DNA from: Luteibacter sp. UNCMF331Sha3.1 | Lineage (GTDB): Bacteria; Pseudomonadota; Gammaproteobacteria; Xanthomonadales; Rhodanobacteraceae | Length of the DNA stretch: 64,000 bases | Direction of reading: 5' to 3' | Assembly: GCF_900109915.1 (NCBI RefSeq) | Contig: NZ_FOBU01000002.1 | Span: 172,443 to 236,442 of the forward strand | Shown: in pieces, positions 7,308 to 15,200 of the stretch | Position numbering within the stretch: the stretch's first letter is position 1 | How the letters are laid out: each line of letters begins with the position of its first letter | Notes under the pieces: generated by a model | What the model was told of the DNA's origin: nothing | Databases searched by the model: none | Seen by the model: the letters and a program-made list of their open reading frames with translations, nothing else | Position numbers and translations under genes: made by a program

Positions 7308-9950
7308 TTGAGAAAACTTCTTCCGCTGCTTTTTCTGATTGCCCCGGCACTCCACGCCCAGGACCACCCGCTCACCCTCGACACGCATGTCGACATCCCC
7401 CTGTCTTACATGCACGACCCGAAGTTCGATGCCGGCAAGGACGGTCCGCTCAAGGTCGACCTGCCCAAGATGCGGAAAGGCGGCCTCGATGCCGCGTTCT
7501 TCGTGATCTACGTGGAGCAGGGGCCGCTCGATGCCGCCGGCTATGCGAAGGCGGTGGCGCAGGCGGCGCGCAAGTACGACGCGATCGACCTGATGCTGAA
7601 ACGCTATCCCGACCAGATACGCCTCGCGCGCACGCCCGACGACGTACGGGCGAACAAGGCCGCGGGCCGCCTCTCGGCGATGATCGGTATCGAGAACGGC
7701 TACTCGCTCGGGCACGACATCACTCGGCTGGATGCGGCGTACGCGCGCGGGGCGCGGTACGTCGGCCTCGCGCATGTCGGCAACAACGACCTGTGCGGCA
7801 GCTCGCTGCCCAGGAAGAAACTCGGGGACAAACCCGATAGCAATACGGGCCTCACTGCCTTCGGCCGGCAGGTGGTGCGCCGCGCGAACGCGCTCGGCAT
7901 GATGGTCGATATCTCGCATGCGTCGGACGCCTGCGTGCGTGACGTGCTGGCGCTGTCGACCGCGCCGGTGATCGGATCGCATTCGTCCGCGCGGGCGGTG
8001 ACCGACCACCCGCGCAATCTTCCCGACGACCTGCTCCGCGCGATCGCGGCGAAGGGCGGTGTCGTGCAGGCGGTGGCCTATAAGGAATTCCTGAAGAAGG
8101 ATCCGGCACGCGAGGCCGCCGAGAAGGCGTTGCAGGATCGCGTGGTGAAGGAAGCGGGTGATCGCGAATACGACAGCGAGAAGCACGATTACCTGCCGTC
8201 GTACATCGATGGCATGGCGGCGATCCAGCGCGAACATCCACTGGCGACGCTGGACGATTTCCTCGACCACGTCCAGCACATGGTGAAAGTGGCGGGCATC
8301 GACCATGTCGGTATCGCGTCCGACTTCGACGGCGGTGGCGAGGTGACGGGCTGGCGCGACGCGTCGGAGACGCGCAACGTCACGGCGGGGCTCGAGGCTC
8401 GCGGCTTCGGCAAGGCGGACATCGCGAAGCTCTGGGGCGGCAACCTCCTGCGCGTCTGGGCCGCCGACGAGGCGGCGTCGTCGGCGTCGTTCGATGCGCT
8501 GGTCGACGAGGCCATCGCGCGCTACGCGATTCCCGGTATCGCCGTCGGCGTGATCGACGACGGTCGGGTCGTCTATACGCGCACCGCCGGCGAGCTCGCG
8601 GCAGGGTCGGGCCGCAAGGTCGACGGCCAGACGTTGTTCAAGATCGCCTCGAACAGCAAGGCGATGACGACGGCGCTGCTGGCGCGGCTGGTCGCGGCCG
8701 GCAAGCTGCGCTGGGACGATCCGGTGACGACGTACCTGCCGGATTTCCGGATGAGCGATCCGTGGGTGACGCGACAGATCCAGGTGCGCGACCTCGTGAT
8801 CCACAACAGCGGCCTGCGCGAAGGCGCGGGCGACCTCATGCTCTGGCCGGAACCGAATGGCTTCACCCGCGCGGACATCCTCGCCGGGCTGGCGCACCTG
8901 CGGTTCCAGCACAGTTTTCGCTCGCACTACGCGTACGACAACCTGCTGTACGTCGTCGCGGGCGAGGTCGCGGCGGCCGCGGGTGGTGCGTCGTACGAAG
9001 ACCTGATGCGGCGCGAGGTGTTCGGGCCGCTGGGGCTGTCGCGCTGCCAGGTCGGGCGCTGGTCGCGTGACGGCGTCGGCAACGTGGCGCAGCCGCACGA
9101 TCGCACCAGGGATCGCAACGTCGTGATCCATGCGGACCCGCCGGCGGTGCCGGCGATCACGTCGGCGGCCGCCGGTGGCGTGCGCTGCGACCTCGACGAC
9201 ATGCTGCGCTGGGCGGGCAACTGGCTGGCGCCGGACGCCGCCCAGCTGGCGTGGCTCGACGCCGCCCATCGCGAGCCGCTCTGGTCGATCCAGAATCCGA
9301 TGCCGGTCGGCGCGCGACGCAAGGCGTGGAACGACACGCATCTCTACGGATACGGCTACGGCTGGCGCCTGGCCGACGTCGACGGTCAGTGGAGCGTCTC
9401 GCACACGGGCACGTTGTCCGGCATGTATTCGACAGTGAGCCTGTTGCCCGAGCGGCGCAGCGGCTTCGTGATCATGATGAACGGTGGCGGCGAAGACGCG
9501 CGCGACGCGCTCGCCGAAACGTTGCTGAAGCGATTTACCGCGCCGGGCGAAAGACACACGGTAGGCGAGTACGCCGATCGCATCGCGGCGGAGGCGTCCG
9601 CGCCGGGCACGTCGCGGGCACCCGATACCGCGTCGCGCGAAGCGGCGACGATGGCGAACGCGTCGCCGATGCTCGGCGTCTGGCGCGATCCGTGGTTCGG
9701 CGACGTGACGATATGCCCGGCGAAAGCCGGCATCCGCTTCGCGTCGGCGCGATCGCCGGCCATGACCGGCACGCTGCAGCGTGTGGGCGATCGATTCCTC
9801 GTACAGTGGCAGGACGCGCGGATGGACGCCGAGCCGTGGCTCGATCTAGCCGCACCGGACCACCTGACACTCACCAAGGTCGATCCCGATGCCGATTTCA
9901 GTAACGACTTCGAAGACCTGTCTTTCACTCGTGTTCGCGCTTGCCCTTAG
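7308..9950 (+). CDS. Secreted fusion: membrane dipeptidase (M19) plus SxxK serine hydrolase (beta-lactamase fold)
   Basis: This is one continuous 880-codon frame starting at TTG 7308, the only start that gives the signal peptide LRKLLPLLFLIAPALHA. Residues about 20-385 are a peptidase M19 (renal dipeptidase) domain with zinc ligands and motifs: H27-x-D29, IENGYS, VDISHAS, IGSHSSAR, PRNLPDD and ASDFDGGG. M19 enzymes cleave dipeptides, often with a C-terminal D-residue. Residues about 390-790 are a class C beta-lactamase/D-aminopeptidase-like domain with Ser448-x-x-Lys451, Tyr543-x-Asn545 and His699-Thr-Gly. A small beta domain follows. Both active sites look complete. The 3' end overlaps the VanX-like gene by 62 bp. 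A fusion of two D-amino-acid peptide hydrolases suggests coupled steps in cell-wall-peptide breakdown. Confidence 0.85.
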   Translation: MRKLLPLLFLIAPALHAQDHPLTLDTHVDIPLSYMHDPKFDAGKDGPLKVDLPKMRKGGLDAAFFVIYVEQGPLDAAGYAKAVAQAARKYDAIDLMLKRYPDQIRLARTPDDVRANKAAGRLSAMIGIENGYSLGHDITRLDAAYARGARYVGLAHVGNNDLCGSSLPRKKLGDKPDSNTGLTAFGRQVVRRANALGMMVDISHASDACVRDVLALSTAPVIGSHSSARAVTDHPRNLPDDLLRAIAAKGGVVQAVAYKEFLKKDPAREAAEKALQDRVVKEAGDREYDSEKHDYLPSYIDGMAAIQREHPLATLDDFLDHVQHMVKVAGIDHVGIASDFDGGGEVTGWRDASETRNVTAGLEARGFGKADIAKLWGGNLLRVWAADEAASSASFDALVDEAIARYAIPGIAVGVIDDGRVVYTRTAGELAAGSGRKVDGQTLFKIASNSKAMTTALLARLVAAGKLRWDDPVTTYLPDFRMSDPWVTRQIQVRDLVIHNSGLREGAGDLMLWPEPNGFTRADILAGLAHLRFQHSFRSHYAYDNLLYVVAGEVAAAAGGASYEDLMRREVFGPLGLSRCQVGRWSRDGVGNVAQPHDRTRDRNVVIHADPPAVPAITSAAAGGVRCDLDDMLRWAGNWLAPDAAQLAWLDAAHREPLWSIQNPMPVGARRKAWNDTHLYGYGYGWRLADVDGQWSVSHTGTLSGMYSTVSLLPERRSGFVIMMNGGGEDARDALAETLLKRFTAPGERHTVGEYADRIAAEASAPGTSRAPDTASREAATMANASPMLGVWRDPWFGDVTICPAKAGIRFASARSPAMTGTLQRVGDRFLVQWQDARMDAEPWLDLAAPDHLTLTKVDPDADFSNDFEDLSFTRVRACP

Positions 9951-10608
9951 CGCTCACGCCGCCGAGGCACCGAAGGTGTCGGCGGCGCGCACGCCGGCGG
10001 AGGCGGGGCTGACCGACATCCGCACCCTCGTGCCCGATATCGCGGAAGACCTTCGTTACGCGGGCCCGGACAACTTCACCGGAGCCGTCGTCGATGGCTA
10101 TCGCGCGCCCCGATGCTTCCTGCGCACCGCGGCCGCCGACGCGCTGGCGCGTGTGGAGCGCGCCTTGCGCACGGATGGCTACGCGTTACGCATCTGGGAC
10201 TGCTACCGGCCGGCACGTGCCGTCGCGGCGTTCGTGCGCTGGGCAGGCGACCTGTCGGATACGTCGACGAAAGCCGCCCACTATCCGAACCTCGGCAAGG
10301 ACGCGCTGCTGGGCGAGTACATCGCGCCGGTGTCGGGCCACAGTCGCGGCGCGACGGTCGACCTGACCCTGATGCGCTGCAGGGCGGGCCGTTGCGTGCC
10401 GCTGGACATGGGCACCGATTTCGACTTCTTCGATCCCCGCGCGCATACCGACGACCCTGGCATCGATGCGGCGCAGCGCGCGAATCGCCAGCGGCTGGTC
10501 CGCGCCATGGCCGCGCAGGGTTTCGTCAACTACCCGCAGGAATGGTGGCATTACTCGCTGCCCGCCGCCGCGGCCGCCGACACCCTTTACGACGTTCCCG
10601 TGGAGTGA
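9889..10608 (+). CDS. ddpX: D-alanyl-D-alanine dipeptidase (VanX/DdpX family, peptidase M15D)
   Basis: A 239-residue protein with a signal peptide ending near SAHAAEA, so probably periplasmic. It carries the M15D zinc site: His151 and Asp158 in SGHSRGATVD, catalytic Glu218 and ligand His221 in EWWHY. Arg107 in CYRP matches the transition-state arginine of VanX. The enzyme hydrolyses free D-Ala-D-Ala, either for nutrition (DdpX) or for glycopeptide resistance (VanX). No vanH, vanA or vanRS partners are present, so a catabolic role is favoured. The start lies inside the preceding fusion gene (62-bp overlap), which implies translational coupling and shared function. Confidence 0.9.
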   Translation: MPISVTTSKTCLSLVFALALSAHAAEAPKVSAARTPAEAGLTDIRTLVPDIAEDLRYAGPDNFTGAVVDGYRAPRCFLRTAAADALARVERALRTDGYALRIWDCYRPARAVAAFVRWAGDLSDTSTKAAHYPNLGKDALLGEYIAPVSGHSRGATVDLTLMRCRAGRCVPLDMGTDFDFFDPRAHTDDPGIDAAQRANRQRLVRAMAAQGFVNYPQEWWHYSLPAAAAADTLYDVPVE

Positions 10609-10610
10609 GC

Positions 10611-10943
10611 ATGCGCGTCGCGATGATCCTGTGTTCCGTGGTCCTCGCCGCGTGCGCGACATCGTCGCGACGACCCGGTGGGAGCCAGCCTGCTGGCGAA
10701 GGGTGCTCGCGGCAAGCACCCATCGCCAGCAGGCTGGCTCCCACCGGGCTCCGCCGCCCGATGCCTTATCATGGCGCATCCCCATCGCGACCCATGGCCC
10801 CCGCATGTCCACGTTCCGCTTCGCCCTGGCCCAGTTCGATTTCCCCGTCGGCGCCACCGCGCAGAACGCGAAACGCGTCGAAGCGCTGGCCGCCGAGGCG
10901 CGCGACAGGCTCGTCGCCTCGCTCGTCGCCTTCCCCGAACTGA
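10611..10943 (+). pseudogene. Lipoprotein signal sequence interrupted by a palindromic repeat; probable gene remnant
   Basis: An ATG 3 bp after the ddpX stop opens MRVAMILCSVVLAACATSS, a textbook lipoprotein signal with lipobox LAAC. Nine codons after the Cys the frame enters the 69-bp repeat (10677-10745). It then runs on into the nadE promoter and the start of nadE in another frame, ending at 10943 with no recognisable domain. Most likely a lipoprotein gene lost its body when the repeat arrived. A genuine tiny lipoprotein cannot be excluded. Confidence 0.4.
10677..10745. repeat. 69-bp palindromic repeat, copy following a lipoprotein signal
   Basis: Same 30-9-30 architecture as the copies at 2695 and 7207, with a few arm mismatches (AAGGGTGC facing GCACCCAT). 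It lies between ddpX and nadE. Confidence 0.92.
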
Positions 10944-12421
10944 CGCTCTCCGGCTACCCGCCCGAAGACCTGCTCCAGCGCCCGAGCTTCCTCGAGGCCT
11001 GTGGACGCGAACTCGCGGACCTGGCTCCGCGTATCGAGGGCATCGCGGCCGTCGTCGGGCATCCCGAATCGAAGGGGGTGGTGTACAACGCCGCGTCGCT
11101 GATCCGAGAGGGTCGGCTGGAATGGACCTACTACAAGCAGGCGCTGCCCAACTACACGGTGTTCGACGAGAAACGTTACTTCGAGCACGGCGAGGCCACG
11201 CGCGTGTTCACCATCGAAGGCGTGCGCGTGGGCATGCTGATCTGCGAGGACATCTGGGAAGCCGAGCCGGCCGCGCATGCCGCGGAAGCGGGCGCCGAAC
11301 TGATCCTGGTCATCAACGCGTCGCCGTGGGATCGCCGCCAAGCGGCCACGCGCGAGGAACTGCTGCGCCGCCGTGCCACGGAGACCGGCGTGCCCATCGC
11401 GTACGTGAACCTCGTGGGCGGGCAGGACGACCTGCTCTTCGACGGCCACTCGCTGCTGGTGCAGGCCGATGGCGAGGTCGTCGCGCGGGCGCCCTCGTTC
11501 GAAGAGATGCTGCTCACCGTCGAGTACGACACCGCGTCGAAGCGCCTGACGGCGATCGACTGGCCCGCACCGGACACGCGGACGCCCGAAGCGATCATGT
11601 ACGCCGGCATCGTGCGCGGCATTCGCGACTACATCGGCAAGAACCACTTCTCGGGCGTGCTTCTGGGCCTGTCCGGCGGCATCGACTCGGCGCTGACGCT
11701 CGCGATGGCGGTCGACGCGTTGGGCAAGGACAAGGTCACCGCGGTGATGATGCCCACCGAATACACGTCGGACCTCTCGTTGCGCGAGGCGAAGGCGCAG
11801 GCCGAGCATCTCGGCGTCGAATACCACGTGCTCCCCATCGAAGGCATCTATCAGGCTTTCACCGGCACGCTCGCGCCGGTGTTCCAGGGGCGCGATCCGG
11901 ACATCACCGAGGAAAACCTGCAGTCGCGCACGCGTGGCGTGCTGCTGATGGCGATGTCCAACAAGACGGGCCGCCTGTTGCTGTCCACCGGCAACAAGAG
12001 CGAAATGGCGGTGGGCTACGCCACGCTCTACGGCGACATGTGCGGCGCGTACGCGCCCCTCAAGGATCTCTACAAGACCACGGTGTACGACCTGTCGCGC
12101 TGGCGCGCGGCCATCGACGGCGCGATTCCGCTCGCGGTGATCGACCGCCCGCCGTCCGCCGAGCTGCGCCACGAGCAGACCGACCAGGACTCGCTGCCGC
12201 CTTACGACGTGCTCGACGGCATCCTGGAGCATTTCATCGAGGGCGAGGCCTCGGCGGACGACATCGTGGCCGCCGGCTATGACGACGCGACCGTGCGCCG
12301 CGTGATCCGGATGGTGTTCGTCAACGAGTTCAAGCGCCGCCAGTCGGCCCCCGGCCCGCGGGTGACCACGAAGGCCTTCGGGCGCGAGCGGCGCTATCCG
12401 ATCACGTCCGGGTGGCGGTAG
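10805..12421 (+). CDS. nadE: Glutamine-dependent NAD+ synthetase
   Basis: This 538-residue two-domain enzyme makes NAD from deamido-NAD, ATP and glutamine in the cytoplasm. The N-terminal nitrilase-like glutaminase (about 1-250) shows the Glu-Lys-Cys triad in FPELTLSGYPPEDLL, YYKQALPNY and LICEDIWE. The C-terminal synthetase (about 270-538) shows the pyrophosphatase loop LGLSGGIDSALT and STGNKSEMAVGY. The length is normal for the glutamine-dependent form. The ATG at 10805 gives MSTFRFALAQFDF, the usual N-terminus. A TATCAT element about 35 bp upstream may be its -10 box. Transcription ends at the shared terminator near 12475. Confidence 0.96.
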   Translation: MSTFRFALAQFDFPVGATAQNAKRVEALAAEARDRLVASLVAFPELTLSGYPPEDLLQRPSFLEACGRELADLAPRIEGIAAVVGHPESKGVVYNAASLIREGRLEWTYYKQALPNYTVFDEKRYFEHGEATRVFTIEGVRVGMLICEDIWEAEPAAHAAEAGAELILVINASPWDRRQAATREELLRRRATETGVPIAYVNLVGGQDDLLFDGHSLLVQADGEVVARAPSFEEMLLTVEYDTASKRLTAIDWPAPDTRTPEAIMYAGIVRGIRDYIGKNHFSGVLLGLSGGIDSALTLAMAVDALGKDKVTAVMMPTEYTSDLSLREAKAQAEHLGVEYHVLPIEGIYQAFTGTLAPVFQGRDPDITEENLQSRTRGVLLMAMSNKTGRLLLSTGNKSEMAVGYATLYGDMCGAYAPLKDLYKTTVYDLSRWRAAIDGAIPLAVIDRPPSAELRHEQTDQDSLPPYDVLDGILEHFIEGEASADDIVAAGYDDATVRRVIRMVFVNEFKRRQSAPGPRVTTKAFGRERRYPITSGWR

Positions 12422-12425
12422 GTTC

Positions 12426-12453
12426 GGTGGGAGCCAGCAGGCTGGCTCCCACC
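12426..12453. repeat. 28-bp short form of the palindromic repeat
   Basis: GGTGGGAGCCAGC, a 2-base spacer, GCTGGCTCCCACC: only the outer arms of the 69-bp element. It lies 4 bp after the nadE stop and 8 bp before the intrinsic terminator. Confidence 0.88.
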
Positions 12454-12461
12454 AGAAGCAC

Positions 12462-12490
12462 AAAAAAGCCGGCTTTCGCCGGCTTTTTCT
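12462..12490. terminator. Bidirectional intrinsic terminator between nadE and bamD
   Basis: Arms AAAAAGCCGGC and GCCGGCTTTTT with a TTTC loop. A U-run is produced on either strand, fitting the convergent genes nadE and bamD. Confidence 0.9.
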
Positions 12491-13317
12491 TAGTGGTGAC
12501 CCGAGAACGGGATCGCCTTGCGCCAGATCGACGGGTGGTGAGGCCAGTTCGCGTCGGTCAGGTACGGGTGGCCCGGGTAGTTCAGGGCCAGCACCTGGCG
12601 GGTCTGCTCGGCGAGCGGCTGGCGATCCAGGGCGATGTAGCTGCGGGTCAGGATGGCCAGCGCGTCGGCCGTGGCCGGCGACTGCTGGTAGTGCTCGATC
12701 ACGTACTGCGAGCGGTTGGCCGAGGCGATGTACGACTTTGTCCGCAGGTAGTACTCGGCCACGTTGATCTCGAACCGGGCCAGCTGGTTGCGCAGGTAGA
12801 TCATGCGCTGGCGGGCATCGGTGGCGTACGCGCTGTTCGGGTAACGACGCGTGAGCTGGCTGAAATCGTCGAACGCGGTCAGGTTGAAACCCTGGTCGCG
12901 GCGGGTCTGGGCGCCGTCGCCACGCTGCAGGTAACGCTCGATCAGGCCGCCCGTACGGTCGAAATTGATCAGACCGCGCAGGTAATAGGCATAATCTGCA
13001 TGCTTGTGGGTCGGAAACGTCTTGATGAAGCGGTTGATCGTGGAATAAGCGTCGTCCGGCTTGTTGTCTTTGTACTGCGCGTAAGCCAGTTCGATCTGGG
13101 ACTGCTCGTTGATGTCGCCCGACGGGAAGCGCGCGATCAGACGCTCGTAGGCCTTTTCGGCCGCGGCGTAATCGGAGTGCTCCAGCGAGTTGTGAGCGTT
13201 GGCGTAGAGCCGGTCGACCGGCATCGTGTCGATCGTCTCCTTCTTGCTGCGGAACATCGAGCAGGCGCTCATCGACAGCGCGAGGACGAGCAGAATGGTG
13301 ATCTTGGTTGCACGCAT
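12490..13317 (-). CDS. bamD: Outer membrane assembly lipoprotein BamD
   Basis: This 275-residue lipoprotein has a signal ending SMSAC (lipobox before Cys). Tetratricopeptide-like repeats follow, typical of BamD: YANAHNSLEHSDYAAAEKAY, the FPTHKHADYAYYLRGL segment, and FDDFSQLTRRYPNSAYA. BamD is an essential part of the BAM complex that folds beta-barrels into the outer membrane, working from the inner leaflet of the outer membrane. The divergent rluD gene 69 bp away is the conserved neighbour in enterics and xanthomonads. The start at MRATKITILL gives the proper lipoprotein signal. Confidence 0.95.
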   Translation of the reverse strand: MRATKITILLVLALSMSACSMFRSKKETIDTMPVDRLYANAHNSLEHSDYAAAEKAYERLIARFPSGDINEQSQIELAYAQYKDNKPDDAYSTINRFIKTFPTHKHADYAYYLRGLINFDRTGGLIERYLQRGDGAQTRRDQGFNLTAFDDFSQLTRRYPNSAYATDARQRMIYLRNQLARFEINVAEYYLRTKSYIASANRSQYVIEHYQQSPATADALAILTRSYIALDRQPLAEQTRQVLALNYPGHPYLTDANWPHHPSIWRKAIPFSGHH

Positions 13318-13386
13318 TGAGAGAGTTCGGATGCTTGAGCGAAACGGCATGATAGCCGAAACCGGCCGTGGGCCGGGCGAGGCGCT

Positions 13387-14361
13387 ATGACAACGGTACG
13401 ACATGAGGCCACGGTCCCCGTGGCGGCGGCAGGTCGGCGTTTCGACCAGTCGCTGGCCGAGATGTTCCCCGATTACTCCCGATCCCGCCTGACGGGCTGG
13501 ATCAAGGAGGGCAAGGTGTTGCTGGACGGGGCTCCGGCGGCCCCGCGGCAGCTGCTGCGGGGCGGCGAGCGGGTGGAGCTGGAGGCCGAGCTGGCCACCG
13601 AGGTCCACGCCCAGCCGGAAGACATCGCCCTGGACATCCGCTTCGAGGACGACGACCTCATGGTGATCGACAAGCCCGTGGGGCTCGTCGTGCACCCCGG
13701 GGCCGGCAATCCGGCGGGCACGCTGCTGAACGCGCTGCTCCACCACAGCCCTAGCCTGGCCGAGCTGCCGCGCGGCGGCATCGTGCATCGTCTGGACAAG
13801 GACACGGCGGGCCTGATGGTCGTGGCCAAGAGCATCGCGGCCCATACGGCGCTGGTGGCCATGCTGTCCCGGCACGACGTGCACCGCCAGTACGAGGCCG
13901 TGGTGCTCGGCACCATGGTGGCGGGCGGCACGGTGGACCAGCCGATCGGCCGGCACCAGCATGACCGCCTGAAGCAGGGCGTGCGCGACGTGGAGGATGG
14001 CGGCAAGGAGGCGGTGACCCATTACCGCGTCCGCGAGCGCTTCCGCGCCCACAGCGTCATCCAGTGCAATCTGGAGACGGGCCGTACCCATCAGATCCGA
14101 GTGCACATGGCGCACCTGGGCCATCCGCTGGTGGGCGACCAGCTCTACGGCAACGGCCTGCGCCTGCCGCGTGGTGCCAGCCAGGAGCTCATCGACACGC
14201 TCCGCGGGTTCCGCCGCCAGGCGCTTCACGCCGAGAAGCTGGCGTTCGAGCACCCGATCACGGGCGAGTACCTGACCTTCGAGACCCCGCGTCCGGCGGA
14301 TCAGGAAGCACTGATCGAGGCGCTGCGGGCCGACACCGCCCTGCATCCCATCGAGGACTGA
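13387..14361 (+). CDS. rluD: 23S rRNA pseudouridine(1911/1915/1917) synthase RluD
   Basis: A 324-residue RluA-family enzyme with an N-terminal S4 RNA-binding domain ([20 protein letters not shown]) and the catalytic [15 protein letters not shown] motif containing the essential Asp. It modifies helix 69 of 23S rRNA, needed for normal ribosome assembly. It is divergent from bamD and directly followed by pgeF (1 bp gap), as in E. coli. Confidence 0.95.
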   Translation: MTTVRHEATVPVAAAGRRFDQSLAEMFPDYSRSRLTGWIKEGKVLLDGAPAAPRQLLRGGERVELEAELATEVHAQPEDIALDIRFEDDDLMVIDKPVGLVVHPGAGNPAGTLLNALLHHSPSLAELPRGGIVHRLDKDTAGLMVVAKSIAAHTALVAMLSRHDVHRQYEAVVLGTMVAGGTVDQPIGRHQHDRLKQGVRDVEDGGKEAVTHYRVRERFRAHSVIQCNLETGRTHQIRVHMAHLGHPLVGDQLYGNGLRLPRGASQELIDTLRGFRRQALHAEKLAFEHPITGEYLTFETPRPADQEALIEALRADTALHPIED

Positions 14362-14362
14362 C

Positions 14363-15103
14363 GTGGGCGAGACGTGGATCGTCCCCGACTGGCAGGCTCC
14401 GGCATCCGTCGGGGCCGCCGTGTCCACCCGGCTGGGCCCCGGGGTTTCCGTCGCGCCGTACGACCGGCTGAACCTCGGGCTGCGCTCCGGCGACGATGTG
14501 GCCGCCGTCGTGGCGAACCGCGAGGCGCTGTCGCTGGCCCTGCACCTGCCCGAACGGCCGCTGTGGCTGCGCCAGGTGCACGGCACGGACGTCGCGGACG
14601 CCTCCGCCGCGTTTGCCGACGAGCCCGTCGCGGACGCGGCCGTGGCCCGCGGCCCCGGCAAGGCGCTGGCGATCCTCACCGCCGATTGTCTGCCGGTGCT
14701 GTTCGCGACGGACGACGGCGGCACCATCGGCGCGGCCCACGCGGGCTGGCGCGGGCTGGCCGGCGGGGTGCTCGAACATACCGTGGCGCGGATGGAGGCC
14801 GATCCGTCGACCCTCCATGCCTGGCTCGGGCCGGCGATCGGTGGGCCGTCGTACGAGGTGGGCGAGGAAGTGCGTGCCGCGTTCGTATCGGGCGACGCGG
14901 AGGCCGCGGGCGCGTTCACGCCCACGCGTCCCGGACACTGGCTCTGCGATCTCTACGTGCTGGCGCGACGGCGGCTGGCCGCCGTCGGCGTCGGGCAGGT
15001 CTCGGGCGGCGGGTTCGATACGTTCCGCGACGGGCGGCTCTATTCCTACCGCCGCGACGGCGCGGCGAGCGGGCGGTTCGCGTCGGTGATCTGGACGCGG
15101 TAA
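14363..15103 (+). CDS. pgeF: Peptidoglycan editing factor PgeF (YfiH/laccase-domain family)
   Basis: A 246-residue protein with a GTG start 1 bp after the rluD stop. It carries the copper-oxidase-like fold motifs of the family: RQVHGTDV, ILTADCLPVL with the conserved Cys, AAHAGWRGLAGGVL and LGPAIGGPSYEVG. PgeF removes wrongly incorporated L-Ser from UDP-MurNAc peptides, and homologues also deaminate adenosine. In many gammaproteobacteria clpB follows directly; here a repeat pair and the leftward otsBA operon intervene. Confidence 0.92.
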   Translation: MGETWIVPDWQAPASVGAAVSTRLGPGVSVAPYDRLNLGLRSGDDVAAVVANREALSLALHLPERPLWLRQVHGTDVADASAAFADEPVADAAVARGPGKALAILTADCLPVLFATDDGGTIGAAHAGWRGLAGGVLEHTVARMEADPSTLHAWLGPAIGGPSYEVGEEVRAAFVSGDAEAAGAFTPTRPGHWLCDLYVLARRRLAAVGVGQVSGGGFDTFRDGRLYSYRRDGAASGRFASVIWTR

Positions 15104-15116
15104 TTCGAGACACCCG

Positions 15117-15182
15117 ATCGCCAGCAGGCTGGCTCCCACCGGGCCGTCGCCATCCGGGGGTGGGAGCCAGCCTGCTGGCGAT
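15117..15182. repeat. Two half-repeats facing each other
   Basis: The right half of the palindromic repeat (ATCGCCAGCAGGCTGGC...CCACC, 15117-15140) and a left half (GGTGGGAGCCAGC...GGCGAT, 15159-15182) are separated by 18 bases. They are in the inverse order of the normal element. Together they can form a 24-bp stem. They lie between the convergent pgeF and otsA genes and may serve as a transcription barrier. Confidence 0.85.
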
Positions 15183-15200
15183 GCGGCGAAGCCGCTGTTC

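Noticed and set aside
4183-7350. 1055-codon minus-strand frame opposite the TonB receptor
   Set aside because: The true gene on the plus strand has a signal peptide, plug and barrel; the reverse frame is valine/arginine-rich without any domain.
9889-10608. Vancomycin-resistance interpretation of the VanX-like gene
   Set aside because: No vanH, D-Ala-D-Lac ligase or vanRS genes nearby; the operon context is hydrolytic, so a catabolic DdpX role fits better.
13318-14925. Long upstream extension of the bamD frame
   Set aside because: It runs antisense through rluD and pgeF. BamD must begin with its lipoprotein signal at 13317.
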